Assembly: GCF_000340965.1 (NCBI RefSeq)
Contig: NZ_ANAY01000037.1
Coordinates: 1 to 59,548, forward strand
From: Nocardiopsis kunsanensis DSM 44524
Lineage (GTDB): Bacteria; Actinomycetota; Actinomycetes; Streptosporangiales; Streptosporangiaceae
Direction: 5' to 3'
DNA: 59,548 bases
Shown: in pieces, positions 7,901-15,500 of the stretch
Layout: each line of letters opens with the position of its first letter
Numbering within the stretch: the first letter of the stretch is position 1
Program-made: the position numbers and the translations under genes
Notes under the pieces: model-generated
Seen by the model: the letters and a program-made list of their open reading frames with translations, nothing else
What the model was told of the DNA's origin: nothing
Database searches by the model: none

Positions 7901-9333
7901 TCACCCACTTGCACATCATCGGTTCGGGGCGCAGCGGGCGTTCGCAGTTCCTGCGCACGATCGTGGCGGCACTGGGACTGGGGCACCACCCCACCGACGT
8001 GCACATGTACGGGATCGACTGCGGGAACGGCGCGTTGCTGCCGCTGGAGGGGTTCCCGCACTGTGGCGCGGTCGTCAACCGGACCCAGCAGGAGCGTGTG
8101 GTGCGCCTGCTCGGTCTGCTCGGTTCGGAACTCGAACGTCGGCAGAAGTTGTTGGCCGCGCAGGGCTGCGCCGATCTCGAGGAGATGCGGGACCGGACGA
8201 CGGGCGAGGACCGGCCGGCCCACATCGTGGTCGTGCTCGACCGTTGGGACGTCTTCGAGCAGACCTTCGGTGACTACAACTACGGCGGCCTCATCGAACA
8301 GGCCGTGACCCTCATGCGTGACGGGGCGGCCGTCGGGATCCACTTCGTCATGACGGGCGACAAGAGCCTCACCCGGACCAAGTACGCATCGACCACCGAA
8401 CACCGGCTGGTGCTGCGCTGCAACGACCCGGGCGACTACAACGCCGCGGGGCTGCAGGCCCGCAAGCTCCCCGAATCGGTTCCGGACGGGCGGGCCTTCA
8501 GGGGGAGCGACTCCACGGAGCTCCAGGGTGCCCTGCTCACCGAGGACCCCTCGGGCGGTGCCCAGGCGGCCGAGCTCACTTCGATCGCCCGGTTCCTTCA
8601 GCGCCGTACCCCGAAGGGGACGGCCCCGGGCCCGTTCCGGGTGGACGTGCTGCCCGAGCACCTCACTCTGCGCGAGACCGAACGTTACCTGGACGGTCCG
8701 CTGCGCCCGCTCTGGGCTCTGCTCGGGGTCGGTGGCAACGAACTGACCGCGATCGGCGCCGACCTCGCCTCGACACCGACCTTCCTCATCAGCGGCCCGC
8801 CGCGTTCGGGGCGGTCCAGCATGCTGTTGACGATGGCGCAGACCCTGGTGATGGGCGGGAGTGAACTGCTCGTGGTCGCCCCCAGGACCTCCCCGCTGTC
8901 CTCGTTGAAGGGCCACCGTTCGGTCGTGGCCTACTTGGACTCGCCGGAACCGAAACTCTCCCAGCTGCACAAGGCGCTCGGTGCGATGGAAGGGGACACG
9001 GCCGTCGTCGTCGTCGATGACGCCGAGCTGCTCCTCAACAGTGATCTGGGACGAGAGTTCACCCGTATCGCACGCGGCATGGTCGGTGAGGGGTGGGCCA
9101 TCATCGCAGCCGGTGGGAACGAGGCCCTGCAGGGCGGTTTCAACGGGTGGCACGTCAACCTGAAGCGCAACCGGATGGGGGCGCTGCTCTCCCCTCAGGC
9201 CCAGGCCGACGGAGAGGTGCTGGGGATCCGGCTCCCCAAGGGCGTTCCAGCGCCGAGACTCGACGTCGGTACGGCGTACCTGCATCTGGGTGACGGGCGT
9301 ATCCAACAGGTGCGGGTGCCGTTGCCGAGCTGA
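4939..9333 (+). CDS. EssC/EccC-type FtsK/SpoIIIE ATPase of type VII secretion
   Basis: 1464 residues from a GTG at 4939. N-terminal order: a ubiquitin-like (YukD-type) segment of about 90 residues (LYAGENRIDPQTPVADAGL), then an FHA-like beta region (about 100-210), then two membrane helices (about 241-288), then three FtsK/SpoIIIE ATPase modules. Module 1 has an intact Walker A (GTTGSGKS, about residues 655-662) and Walker B (LMLVIDEF, about 760). Module 2 has GSGRSGRS (about 993) and module 3 has GPPRSGRS (about 1287), both with Arg in place of the Walker A Lys. The FHA-plus-three-ATPase single chain is the layout of Firmicutes EssC rather than split EccCa/EccCb. It should power export of the small helical proteins at the membrane. 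No EccB/D/E or mycosin gene is nearby. Confidence 0.88.
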   Translation: MRLLFTISPAAAPGRELPVDPKAVPRLEVIVDTDPGSTVRQLSHVLDPLVRLVPRSPGEEVPLYAGENRIDPQTPVADAGLVDGAVVGVGGPVSESSDPPGVVEIRVVSGDRAGVVLRLDPGDYVLGDAEEAVLRLDTEGAWTAIRVTPRGSVLTMDEGGQQQVTLEGEPFIPGSEWPTGQQLDVGDTILEAWPYARPDAPLVSSEDGTGLDYNRPPRLHPAPNKTKFKLPAPPEEPDKPLAQMAVMILMPLMLAVGGALVMGRPHYLLIGLLSPVSVLFMQLLQRRTSRARYEKQLAEFESKTERIKKDASDALLTEQRKLRDNCPDPASVLLMATGPRSRLWERRPTDGDFTTLRVGTGTVPSQVVLTDPTKEEHRKDVTWDLYDVPATLSVREHGVVGVAGLGERAEALERWLVAQLAALHSPAELELCLLSLRNDHERWDWTRYLPHMRGGGTSLNRIGIDSQTCARRISELLSLMEARQGAPRGATDGMTQVVVVLDGARRLRSLPGVVQLLREGPAVGINVLCLDNDERLLPEECKAVISFTEYEIRLRRTEFDNVEDIRPDLPSREWAARLGRAMGPLRDISVAEDGASLPRSSRLLDVIGLEPPTGEAIEAHWTSNGRSTIATLGAGLDGPFSVDIRRDGPHALIAGTTGSGKSELLQTLVASLATVNRPESMSFVLVDYKGGSAFKDCVDLPHTVGMVTDLDTHLVSRALVSLGAELHRREHILADAGAKDIEDYVDLLDRDPSLPQMPRLMLVIDEFASLARELPDFVKGLVNIAQRGRSLGIHLVLATQRPGGVITNDIRANTNLRIALRMTDVGESRDVIDAVDSAHIGIDTPGRAYARLGHASLLPFQTGRVGGRRVVVSAEAEAPEVVPLRWDDLAVLPPAFSREEKNGQGDVEVTDLTALVKAVGEAAEGAGVQRQPSPWLPALPERLTLTALARRAGAQAAEEGRIQPVPVGLMDLPAHQRQDPFTVDLRTLTHLHIIGSGRSGRSQFLRTIVAALGLGHHPTDVHMYGIDCGNGALLPLEGFPHCGAVVNRTQQERVVRLLGLLGSELERRQKLLAAQGCADLEEMRDRTTGEDRPAHIVVVLDRWDVFEQTFGDYNYGGLIEQAVTLMRDGAAVGIHFVMTGDKSLTRTKYASTTEHRLVLRCNDPGDYNAAGLQARKLPESVPDGRAFRGSDSTELQGALLTEDPSGGAQAAELTSIARFLQRRTPKGTAPGPFRVDVLPEHLTLRETERYLDGPLRPLWALLGVGGNELTAIGADLASTPTFLISGPPRSGRSSMLLTMAQTLVMGGSELLVVAPRTSPLSSLKGHRSVVAYLDSPEPKLSQLHKALGAMEGDTAVVVVDDAELLLNSDLGREFTRIARGMVGEGWAIIAAGGNEALQGGFNGWHVNLKRNRMGALLSPQAQADGEVLGIRLPKGVPAPRLDVGTAYLHLGDGRIQQVRVPLPS

Positions 9334-9351
9334 GGGTCCGGTCCACCCGGT

Positions 9352-9367
9352 CGGCCGGATCCGGCCG
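9352..9367. repeat. 16-bp perfect palindrome
   Basis: CGGCCGGATCCGGCCG is fully self-complementary and sits between the ends of the ATPase gene and the convergent ATPase-like anti-sigma gene. It may help end transcription, but no U-tract follows. Confidence 0.4.
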
Positions 9368-9485
9368 TGCCTGATCCCCTGACCCGACTGGTGATGCCGC
9401 GGTCGGCCCCGGTGGAGAGCGGGCCGGGGTCCGTTCGGCTCGAGGGCCGTCCGGCCCGCGGCCCGGTCTGCGGGTGTGCGTGTCC

Positions 9486-9998
9486 TCAGGCGCCGCGGTG
9501 GAGTGTGGTGAAGACGTAGGCGGCCAGGTGTTGCGGTGTCGGGGTCCCGGGCGGGATCGGGAACTCGGCCCACACGTGGGTGCCCAGGTCGGCCCAGGGC
9601 GCGGACGAAAGATATCCCCAGGCTGTGGACAATGTGTCGACCATGAGCAGGCCCCGCTGTCCCTCGGCCCACGCCCACTCGTCGTCGCTGCGCTCGGCCG
9701 GGATCCGGGGAAGCCCGCCCGAGCCGCCGGCGTCGGTGAAGCCGATGCGGATCCGGCTGTTCTCCCAGGCCAGGAAGCGCATCACCTCCCCATCCCGGTG
9801 CCCGGAGTCGGTGTACTCGACGCAGTTGGCGAACAGCTCGCTCGCGCACAGCAGGACCGTTCCGACGAGGTCGCAGTCGAAGCCGGCCAGGTCGCGGGAG
9901 AGGTCGGCGCGGGCCGTGCTCAGGTGCGTCAGGGTTCCGGGGTAGGTGCGCGGTTCCCACACGGTGGTTCCGGGACGGGCCGGGTGGAGGGCGCTCAT
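9486..9998 (-). CDS. SpoIIAB/RsbW-like HATPase regulatory protein
   Basis: 170 residues, ATG at 9998. A GHKL/HATPase_c fold: N-box ELFANCVEYTDSG (about residues 54-66), degenerate G1 region FTDAGGSGGLP and a G2-like segment GQRGLLMVDTLS. Actinomycetes carry many such single-domain ATP-binding proteins; family members act as anti-sigma kinases, though targets are mostly unknown. Its start overlaps the stop of the upstream gene by 4 bases (ATGA), so the two are translationally coupled. No partner STAS protein is adjacent; the nearest one is at 19157. Confidence 0.8.
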   Translation of the reverse strand: MSALHPARPGTTVWEPRTYPGTLTHLSTARADLSRDLAGFDCDLVGTVLLCASELFANCVEYTDSGHRDGEVMRFLAWENSRIRIGFTDAGGSGGLPRIPAERSDDEWAWAEGQRGLLMVDTLSTAWGYLSSAPWADLGTHVWAEFPIPPGTPTPQHLAAYVFTTLHRGA

Positions 9999-10672
9999 GC
10001 GCTCACCCGGGTCAGGCGCTCCTGCTGGCGGGCGCGGATGCGTGACAGGTGGGGGAGTTCGTGCATGCGTGCGGGCAGGCGCGGCGACGGCGGGCGCGGT
10101 GCGGGCACGTGGAAAGCGGTGGCCGGGTGTGCGCGTGCTTCCGGGGCGGGTTCCGGGGACGGAGCCGCGACCGGGTCGGGGTCGGGCTCCGGGCCGGGGT
10201 CGAGGAACTCGTCGAGGGTGTAGGCGCGGGTGCCTGCTGGGGCGGGGCCGAACCGGAGCACGGGGTCGGGGTCGGACCAGAGGTCGGCGCCCCACTGACA
10301 AAGGCGTGCGGTGGCGCGGTTCTGGATCCGCTCGGCCTCGCCCTCGGGCTCGTGGGCGGTGAAGTAGGGGCGTACCAGGGCGATCTCGTCGGCGTCGATC
10401 TCGACCGTTGGCGGCTCCAGGGATGCCGGTGGCGTCGGGCTCGCAGGCGGCTTCGGGTGAGGGCGCTCGGCCGCGCTGGCCTGGGACTTCCGTGCCACCG
10501 GGTGTGAAGGCAGAGGTGCCGGGGCGGCGGGTGTGCGGGGAGCGTAGCGGCGCACGCGGGTCGAGCGGCGGCGCCGGAGCTGTCCGGCCGAGTGGCGGCC
10601 CTTGGGCGGGCAGAGCAGCGCCCGGAGGGCTTTCGAGACAGCCTTGAACACGGCAGCGATACACTGGGGCAT
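9995..10672 (-). CDS. Conserved-type hypothetical, Pro-rich, coupled to HATPase gene
   Basis: 225 residues from the ATG at 10672. A short basic N-terminus (VSKALRALLCPPKGRH) precedes a Pro/Arg/Ala-rich stretch. The central 70 residues look folded and acidic (EIDADEIALVRPYFTAHEPE, then RLCQWGADLWSDPDPVLRFG), and the C-terminal half is again Pro-rich and low complexity. The central segment with its ALVRPY pattern is a layout I associate with small proteins encoded just before HATPase genes in Nocardiopsis-type genomes. Function unknown. The 4-base overlap with the next gene supports that it is really translated. Confidence 0.6.
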   Translation of the reverse strand: MPQCIAAVFKAVSKALRALLCPPKGRHSAGQLRRRRSTRVRRYAPRTPAAPAPLPSHPVARKSQASAAERPHPKPPASPTPPASLEPPTVEIDADEIALVRPYFTAHEPEGEAERIQNRATARLCQWGADLWSDPDPVLRFGPAPAGTRAYTLDEFLDPGPEPDPDPVAAPSPEPAPEARAHPATAFHVPAPRPPSPRLPARMHELPHLSRIRARQQERLTRVSA

Positions 10673-10957
10673 GCTGGCAAGATCCTTTGCTTAGTAGGAG
10701 ATGAGTTGCTGGCCACGGCCCCGGGCGGTTCTCAACCGTCGCGGGGTCACCGTGTCTGGTCTTCAGTTCTGGGGCTCACCTCGGACGTCGCCGATGGACG
10801 TTTCCGGCGATCGCTGCCGGTGGGCATCGGTGGCCGAGGCGATGCCGCCAGCGTAGAGCACCGGAAACCAGAATCGTCAATTCTTTCGAGAAAAAGAACC
10901 AGGTTTCTCGCTCTTCCAGGTCAGCGGCGGTGTGCCGAAGAGCCAAGTTCAATATGA

Positions 10958-10974
10958 AACAGTTCCGAACTGTT
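10958..10974. promoter_or_regulatory. Perfect 17-bp palindrome, candidate operator
   Basis: AACAGTTC-C-GAACTGTT: 8-bp arms around a single base. It lies about 285 bases upstream of the minus-strand HATPase pair, in an AT-richer stretch. The form is typical of a dimeric helix-turn-helix regulator's site. No regulator gene is adjacent, so the binding protein is unknown. Confidence 0.35.
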
Positions 10975-11080
10975 GTAGTTGGCCCGAATTTTCCTCTTTA
11001 TGATCCTCTTTGGGGCTCGCTCGGTACAGAGGGCTTATGCTTATTATTTCCTTCGTGGGCGAGAGCGGCCGGAAAACAGG

Positions 11081-11106
11081 AACGGCCCCGCCGTGGCGGG
11101 GCCGTT
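11081..11106 (-). terminator. Rho-independent terminator of the lipoprotein gene
   Basis: A perfect 12-bp stem (AACGGCCCCGCC / GGCGGGGCCGTT) with a 2-base GT loop. On the minus strand it is followed by CCTGTTTTCC, a short U-rich tract, and lies about 58 bases beyond the stop of the lipoprotein gene. Confidence 0.7.
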
Positions 11107-11164
11107 CGTGCGCGGAAGGCCGTGTGGGAGATCCGCGTGCGGAAGTCCATGCTTGCACCGACAG

Positions 11165-11854
11165 TCACATCTCGGGCGAGGGGTTCATGGTGCCGTAGCC
11201 GTTCACACCGATGCTGTAGTCGATGGTGTCGTCGCCGTCGCGGGCCTCGCACTGCACGACGTCATCGGTGTCCAGCGGGGTGCGCAGGACCTCGTCCATG
11301 TCGCATCGCACCTCCTCGGTCTCGGCGGAGTACCGGATCGCGTTCTCGGCGGCCTCACGCACGATCGGGCCCTCGGGCAGTGCCGCCTCGTAGTTGACGA
11401 TGAAGCCGCCGCCACCCTCCATCGTGACCTCGTAGTCGAAGTCCTCACCGAAGTAGGTGACGGTGCAGGTGGCCTCCTCGCCCTCTTCACCCTCGATGTC
11501 GGGGCACTCCCAGGCAGCGTCGGGGTCGACGATCACACCGACGTCGGCCACGTCGTTGAAAGCCTCCCAGGCGATCTTGTCGGAGAGGGAGGCCTCGCTG
11601 TCGGGCTCCTCGTCGGGCAGGTCGCCGTCGTCCAAGCGGGGGAGCTCGTCCGGGATCTCGCCGGTGTTCCACTCACCGTCGCCGGCCGAGCCCTCCTCGG
11701 TGTCCTCGGGCTCCTCGTCCTCGACGGCGGCCTCCTCGGCCGCGGTGTCCTCGGCGTCGACGGATTCGTCGGCGCCGCAGGCGGCCAGGGTCAGGGCGGA
11801 ACCGGCCGCGGCCAGCCCGAGAGCGAGGCGGTGGCGGCGTGCGGAGCGGATCAT
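11165..11854 (-). CDS. Secreted lipoprotein with C-terminal DUF4333-like domain
   Basis: 229 residues, ATG at 11854. Signal peptide with basic n-region and lipobox LTLAAC; Cys26 would be lipidated, so the protein is anchored outside the membrane. A very acidic linker (about residues 28-85, EEAAVEDEEPEDTEEG) follows. A C-terminal half then shows two similar blocks (DPDAAWECPDIEG...TCTVTYFGED and VRCDMDEVLRTPLDTDD...), the strand-Cys pattern of DUF4333-type actinobacterial lipoproteins. Role unknown. Single-gene unit with its own terminator. Confidence 0.7.
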   Translation of the reverse strand: MIRSARRHRLALGLAAAGSALTLAACGADESVDAEDTAAEEAAVEDEEPEDTEEGSAGDGEWNTGEIPDELPRLDDGDLPDEEPDSEASLSDKIAWEAFNDVADVGVIVDPDAAWECPDIEGEEGEEATCTVTYFGEDFDYEVTMEGGGGFIVNYEAALPEGPIVREAAENAIRYSAETEEVRCDMDEVLRTPLDTDDVVQCEARDGDDTIDYSIGVNGYGTMNPSPEM

Positions 11855-12334
11855 GGTGGGACCCTTTCGGTGTCTTGTGGGGGACAGGATCGGCGCGGGA
11901 TGCTGCCGATGCCGGCCGTGTCAGGGATACGGCCGGTCCGTGCAACCGGTCCGGGGGTGAACGGGCGCACGGACCAGGATAAGTTCCGCTCCGGATCGTG
12001 CTGGTCGCGGGGGGTGAGCTTTCGCTCGGGCCGTCGGCGGAGTGGATCGGTGCAGGTGGAGCAGGGGCCATGGACTGGTGGCAGGTGGGCAGGGTCTGGT
12101 GGGCCGGTGACTGGTGGGTGGTGTTCGTCGGAGCGTCGAGCGTAGCCCGGCCGGGGCTTCCCGCAACCCGCTTCGGCGCCCCGCCACGCCTCTTTCATTG
12201 CGGTGAATGTGGCGGGTGTGTGGTGGGTGTGTGGTGGGTTCTCGCGGCGCCTCGGGGTGTGCGGCCCACCCCTTCCCCGGGCCGGCCCGCTCTCGCCGCC
12301 GAACACCCGACGGCCGCAGGCCAACCATCCGCCC

Positions 12335-12510
12335 CAAAAGGGTGGGGGACCCAACCGCCAACCCCCTGGGGCGTGGCATTGCGATCACCGCTTGCGGCGT
12401 GCGGTGGCCGCTCGCTCCTGCGTAAGGCACCTGCCTCCTCCGGAGGCAACGGCCGGCCCCGCGCGCTCCCGGTAGCGCATTGCAGCCGGGGTGGCAGGCG
12501 TGTGCGTATC
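12335..12510 (+). repeat. Structured element, left copy
   Basis: About 175 bases that reappear in inverted, diverged form at 12900-13098. Exact shared blocks are CGCTTGCGGCGTGCGG (12389-12404) and GCATTGCAGCCGGGG (12477-12491). Between them is a perfect hairpin TGCCTCC-TCC-GGAGGCA at 12432-12448. No protein-coding logic is apparent. Confidence 0.55.
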
Positions 12511-12899
12511 CCTGCCTCGGAGAATCTCCCACGCCGGTGGAGCTGGACCGGTGCCGTGCGGTCGTGGCGTGCTGCTCCCCCCGGGGACCACCCCCCCGGG
12601 GACCACCCGAGCCCGCAATTTCTGGCCACGGACCGGGGAACAGCAGTCCCGGACAGGCCTCGGAGACCGAAACCACCGTTGACAGTGCCCGTGTGGGCAC
12701 CAGCACCCGCCTACGGTGCCCACAAGGGCACCAACAACCACCCGGACCGGCGCCGCCTGGGCCTTGAACCCGACACCGGCAACAAGAACCACAACCGAAG
12801 CCGGTTCCGGCAGCAATACCCACGCGCCGAAACCCGCCCAGCCACCCGCATACCGGCCGCCCCCGGACTCAATGCTCTGCTGGGGGGCAGGCGGGGCCT

Positions 12900-13098
12900 C
12901 GGGGGCCGCGCACACACCCCTCGGCCCCGGCTGCAATGCCTTGCCGGGAGCAGGCGGGGCCAGGCCCGAAGGGCCGTAGTTGCCCCCGCAGGGGGCCGTT
13001 GCCTTTCGCAGGAGTGAACCATCCCCCGCACGCCGCAAGCGTTGGTCACAATGAAGCCCCCAGGGGGAGGAAAATGCCCACCGTTCCTTTTGCTGCCA
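12900..13098 (-). repeat. Structured element, right (inverted) copy
   Basis: Inverted relative of 12335-12510. The shared blocks lie at 13026-13041 and 12925-12939. In place of the left copy's hairpin it has GCCCCC-GCA-GGGGGC at 12982-12996, plus a second hairpin GGCCC-GAA-GGGCC at 12963-12975. The hairpin is kept although its bases have changed, which hints at selection for structure. Confidence 0.55.
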
Positions 13099-13102
13099 GC
13101 CA

Positions 13103-13172
13103 CCCAGGCATCACAAGAAACCCCTGCCCCAACCAATCCGAGCCCCAGGCATCACAAGAAACCCCTGCCCCA
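13103..13172. repeat. Two 29-bp exact direct repeats
   Basis: The 29-base unit beginning CCCAGGCATCACAAGAAACC occurs at 13103-13131 and again at 13144-13172, separated by 12 bases (41-base period). A partial third unit (CACAAGAAGTC) follows near 13179. Only two full copies and no constant spacer make a CRISPR array unlikely. Confidence 0.6.
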
Positions 13173-13571
13173 GCCCCCACACAAGAAGTCTTCACCACCG
13201 ACCCCGCCGGAACACACCTGGCGGGAAGCATCCCCGATGAGGGTGCCAACCAGTACCGACGGCCGTCAGGGCGAGGGGCAGGCGGCGACGGTGTGCGTGG
13301 GTCTTCATGCTCGTCTCGCCTCTCGAGCGTGTGGTCGGTCGGAAGGCGGGTCGGGCAAGGCGCGGGGACGGCCTCGTCGTGCCCCGCGACGTGGTGTGCC
13401 CCGAGAAGCTTGTTCTGTTGAGAGCCCGCGCGTGTGACACGGAACACGTGCCCGTGGGAACATTGTGGAAGACGGACCAGTGCGGGCCCGTGGCAGGTCG
13501 GTGGCCTGCGGCTGCGCGGCAGTGGTGCCCCGCGGTCCCGAAACCGAACACGATTCTCTACCATCCGGAGT

Positions 13572-15500
13572 ATGGACCTCCCTGAGAACGGGGCCGCCGC
13601 AGCAGGCGCCCCCCACCTGGCCGAAGGGTTCCCCGACGCCACCACCGAACGGTGGCGGGAACTCGTGGCGGGTGTGCTGCGCAAGAGCGGTGTCGCCGAG
13701 GAGCGGCTCGCCGAAGCACCGGAATCGGTGCTGGCCGCCACCTCCTACGACGGGTTCGTGATCGATCCCCTGTACACCTCCCGGCCGCCCGCCGCCGACC
13801 CCGGTTTCCCGGGCATGCCCCCCTTCACCCGGGGATATCGCGCCGACGGCAACGTCACCACCGGATGGGACGTGCGGGCCAGGCACACCGACACCGACCC
13901 GGCCGTCCTGCGCCGCCGTGTGCACGACGACCTCATGAACGGCGTCGGGTCCCTGTGGATCACCGTGGGGACCGACGGAGCGCCCGCCGACCGCCTCGGC
14001 GAGGCCCTCACCGACGTCCACCTCGACCTCGCCCCGGTCCTGCTGGACGCGGGCACCTCCTACGCGGAGGCCGCCGACGCCCTGCTCACCGCCCACTCCG
14101 ACGCCGAGGTCCCCGACGGGCGTGTCATCTCCCACCTGGGCATCGACCCGCTGGGCACCGCCGCACGAACCGGAGAGGCCGCTGAGGTCACCGATCCCGT
14201 GCGTTTCGCCGCCGACCGTGCTCGCGGGCGCCCGAACCTGGGCCTCCTCGTCGCCGACGGCACCCTCGTACACGGAGCCGGCGGCTCGGACGCGCAGGAA
14301 CTCGGATGGGCCCTCGCGACCGGTGCCGCCTACCTGCGCGCCCTGCACAAGGCCGGCCTCGACCCCGACGACGCCGCGGGCCGCATCGAGTTCCGGTTGG
14401 CCGTGGGCGCCGACCAGTTCGCCGGTATCGCCAAACTCCGGGCCGCACGTGCCATGTGGAACCAGGTCCTGGCGACCGGCGGGGTGAGCCCCGAGCGGCG
14501 CACCATGCGGCTGCACGCCACCACGTCCGAAGCGATGATGACCCGCCGCGACCCGCACGTGAACATGTTGCGCACCACCGTGGCCTGCTTCGCCGCAGGG
14601 GTCGGGGGCGCCGACACCGTCACGGTGGAACCCTTCGACTCCGCCGTGGGCCTGCCCGACGACTTCGCGCGCCGCGTCGCCCGCAACACCCAGGCGGTCC
14701 TCCAGGAGGAATCGAACCTGGCGCGGGTCATCGACCCGGCCGGCGGATCCTTCTTCGTGGAGGCCTTCACCAAGGACCTCTACGAGGCCGGGTGGGCGTT
14801 CCTGCGGCACATCGAGGCCTCCGGGGGCGCGGCCCGGGCCCTCTCCGACGGGGTGCTGCGCGACGGCGTCGACGAGGTGTGGCGGCGCCGCCGCTCCGAC
14901 ATCGCCCACCGCAGGGCGCCGCTCACCGGCGTCAGCGAGTTCCCCGACGCCGCCGAGACCCCGCTGGAACGCCCCGCCGACCCCGCACGGTCGCCGGCGC
15001 CCGGCGGGTTCCCGCAGCGCCGCTACTCCCAGGACTTCGAGGCACTGCGCGACCGCGCCGACGCACAGGAACGCACCACTGGGCAACGCCCCACGGCGTT
15101 CCTGGCCACGCTCGGTCCCGTCGCCGCGCACACCGCCCGCGCCTCCTTCGCCACGAACCTGCTGGCCGCCGGGGGAGTGGCCGCCGTCGACCCCGGACCG
15201 CTGGAGAGCGCGGAGGCAGCTGCGCACGCCTTCGCCGACTCCGGGGCCCGCGTCGCGGTCCTGTGCGGCTCCGACGACTTCTACACCGAGCATGCCGAGG
15301 ACACCGCCAGGGCCCTCAAGGGCGCCGGTGCCCGCCGGGTACTGCTCGCCGGCACACCCCGCGACGTGTACCGGCAGGCCGGGGTGGACGCCTTCGCACA
15401 CCAGGGCTGCGACGCCGTTGAACTCCTGACCGACCTGGTGGACCTGGCCCACACCGACCCGCCGGCACAGGCCGCGCACGAACAGGGGGAGAAGGCATGA
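13572..15500 (+). CDS. mutA: Methylmalonyl-CoA mutase small (beta) subunit
   Basis: 642 residues from the ATG at 13572 ([15 protein letters not shown]), the start that gives the usual family length; the open frame runs further upstream but is only GC-driven. It forms the heterodimer with MutB that interconverts succinyl-CoA and (R)-methylmalonyl-CoA. The N-terminal two thirds is the TIM-barrel-like domain ([53 protein letters not shown]). The C-terminal domain resembles the B12-binding fold but has no D-x-H-x-x-G motif, as expected of the non-catalytic subunit. It overlaps mutB by 4 bases, so the two are coupled. Confidence 0.95.
   Translation: MDLPENGAAAAGAPHLAEGFPDATTERWRELVAGVLRKSGVAEERLAEAPESVLAATSYDGFVIDPLYTSRPPAADPGFPGMPPFTRGYRADGNVTTGWDVRARHTDTDPAVLRRRVHDDLMNGVGSLWITVGTDGAPADRLGEALTDVHLDLAPVLLDAGTSYAEAADALLTAHSDAEVPDGRVISHLGIDPLGTAARTGEAAEVTDPVRFAADRARGRPNLGLLVADGTLVHGAGGSDAQELGWALATGAAYLRALHKAGLDPDDAAGRIEFRLAVGADQFAGIAKLRAARAMWNQVLATGGVSPERRTMRLHATTSEAMMTRRDPHVNMLRTTVACFAAGVGGADTVTVEPFDSAVGLPDDFARRVARNTQAVLQEESNLARVIDPAGGSFFVEAFTKDLYEAGWAFLRHIEASGGAARALSDGVLRDGVDEVWRRRRSDIAHRRAPLTGVSEFPDAAETPLERPADPARSPAPGGFPQRRYSQDFEALRDRADAQERTTGQRPTAFLATLGPVAAHTARASFATNLLAAGGVAAVDPGPLESAEAAAHAFADSGARVAVLCGSDDFYTEHAEDTARALKGAGARRVLLAGTPRDVYRQAGVDAFAHQGCDAVELLTDLVDLAHTDPPAQAAHEQGEKA

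Larger units (their letters stand above)
10673..11164. other. Intergenic stretch with an operator-like palindrome
   Basis: 492 bases with no credible gene and lower GC between about 10860 and 11060. It should hold the promoter of the minus-strand HATPase pair. The notable elements are the 17-bp palindrome at 10958-10974 and the terminator at 11081-11106. Confidence 0.5.
11855..13571. other. Long non-coding region with structured repeats
   Basis: 1.7 kb between the divergent lipoprotein and mutA genes. Open frames exist on both strands only because GC is very high; none has a recognisable domain, start signal or coding-like composition. The region holds two inverted copies of a hairpin-rich element (12335-12510 and 12900-13098), a tandem 15-base repeat near 12576-12605, GT-rich tandem units near 12205-12240 and two 29-base direct repeats at 13103-13172. 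The 3' end should contain the mutA promoter. Confidence 0.6.

Noticed and set aside
4960..9960. Very long minus-strand open frame (1666 codons) opposite the EssC-like ATPase
   Set aside because: It is antisense to a gene with clear ATPase domains, has no domain of its own and is rich in Arg, Gly and Gln; such frames arise from GC-rich third positions.
9474..10223. Plus-strand frame opposite the HATPase gene
   Set aside because: Gly/Arg-rich shadow; the minus-strand product has the N-box and G2-like motifs.
11998..13017. Plus-strand 339-codon frame and several others in the 1.7-kb gap
   Set aside because: Composition is Pro/Arg/Gly-rich, frames on both strands are equally long, and the DNA has repeats and hairpins that explain it better.
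13103..13172. CRISPR array
   Set aside because: Only two full repeat units, a 12-base spacer and no cas genes.
13430..13571. Cobalamin riboswitch before mutA
   Set aside because: I looked for the B12-box and other conserved core stretches and did not find them.
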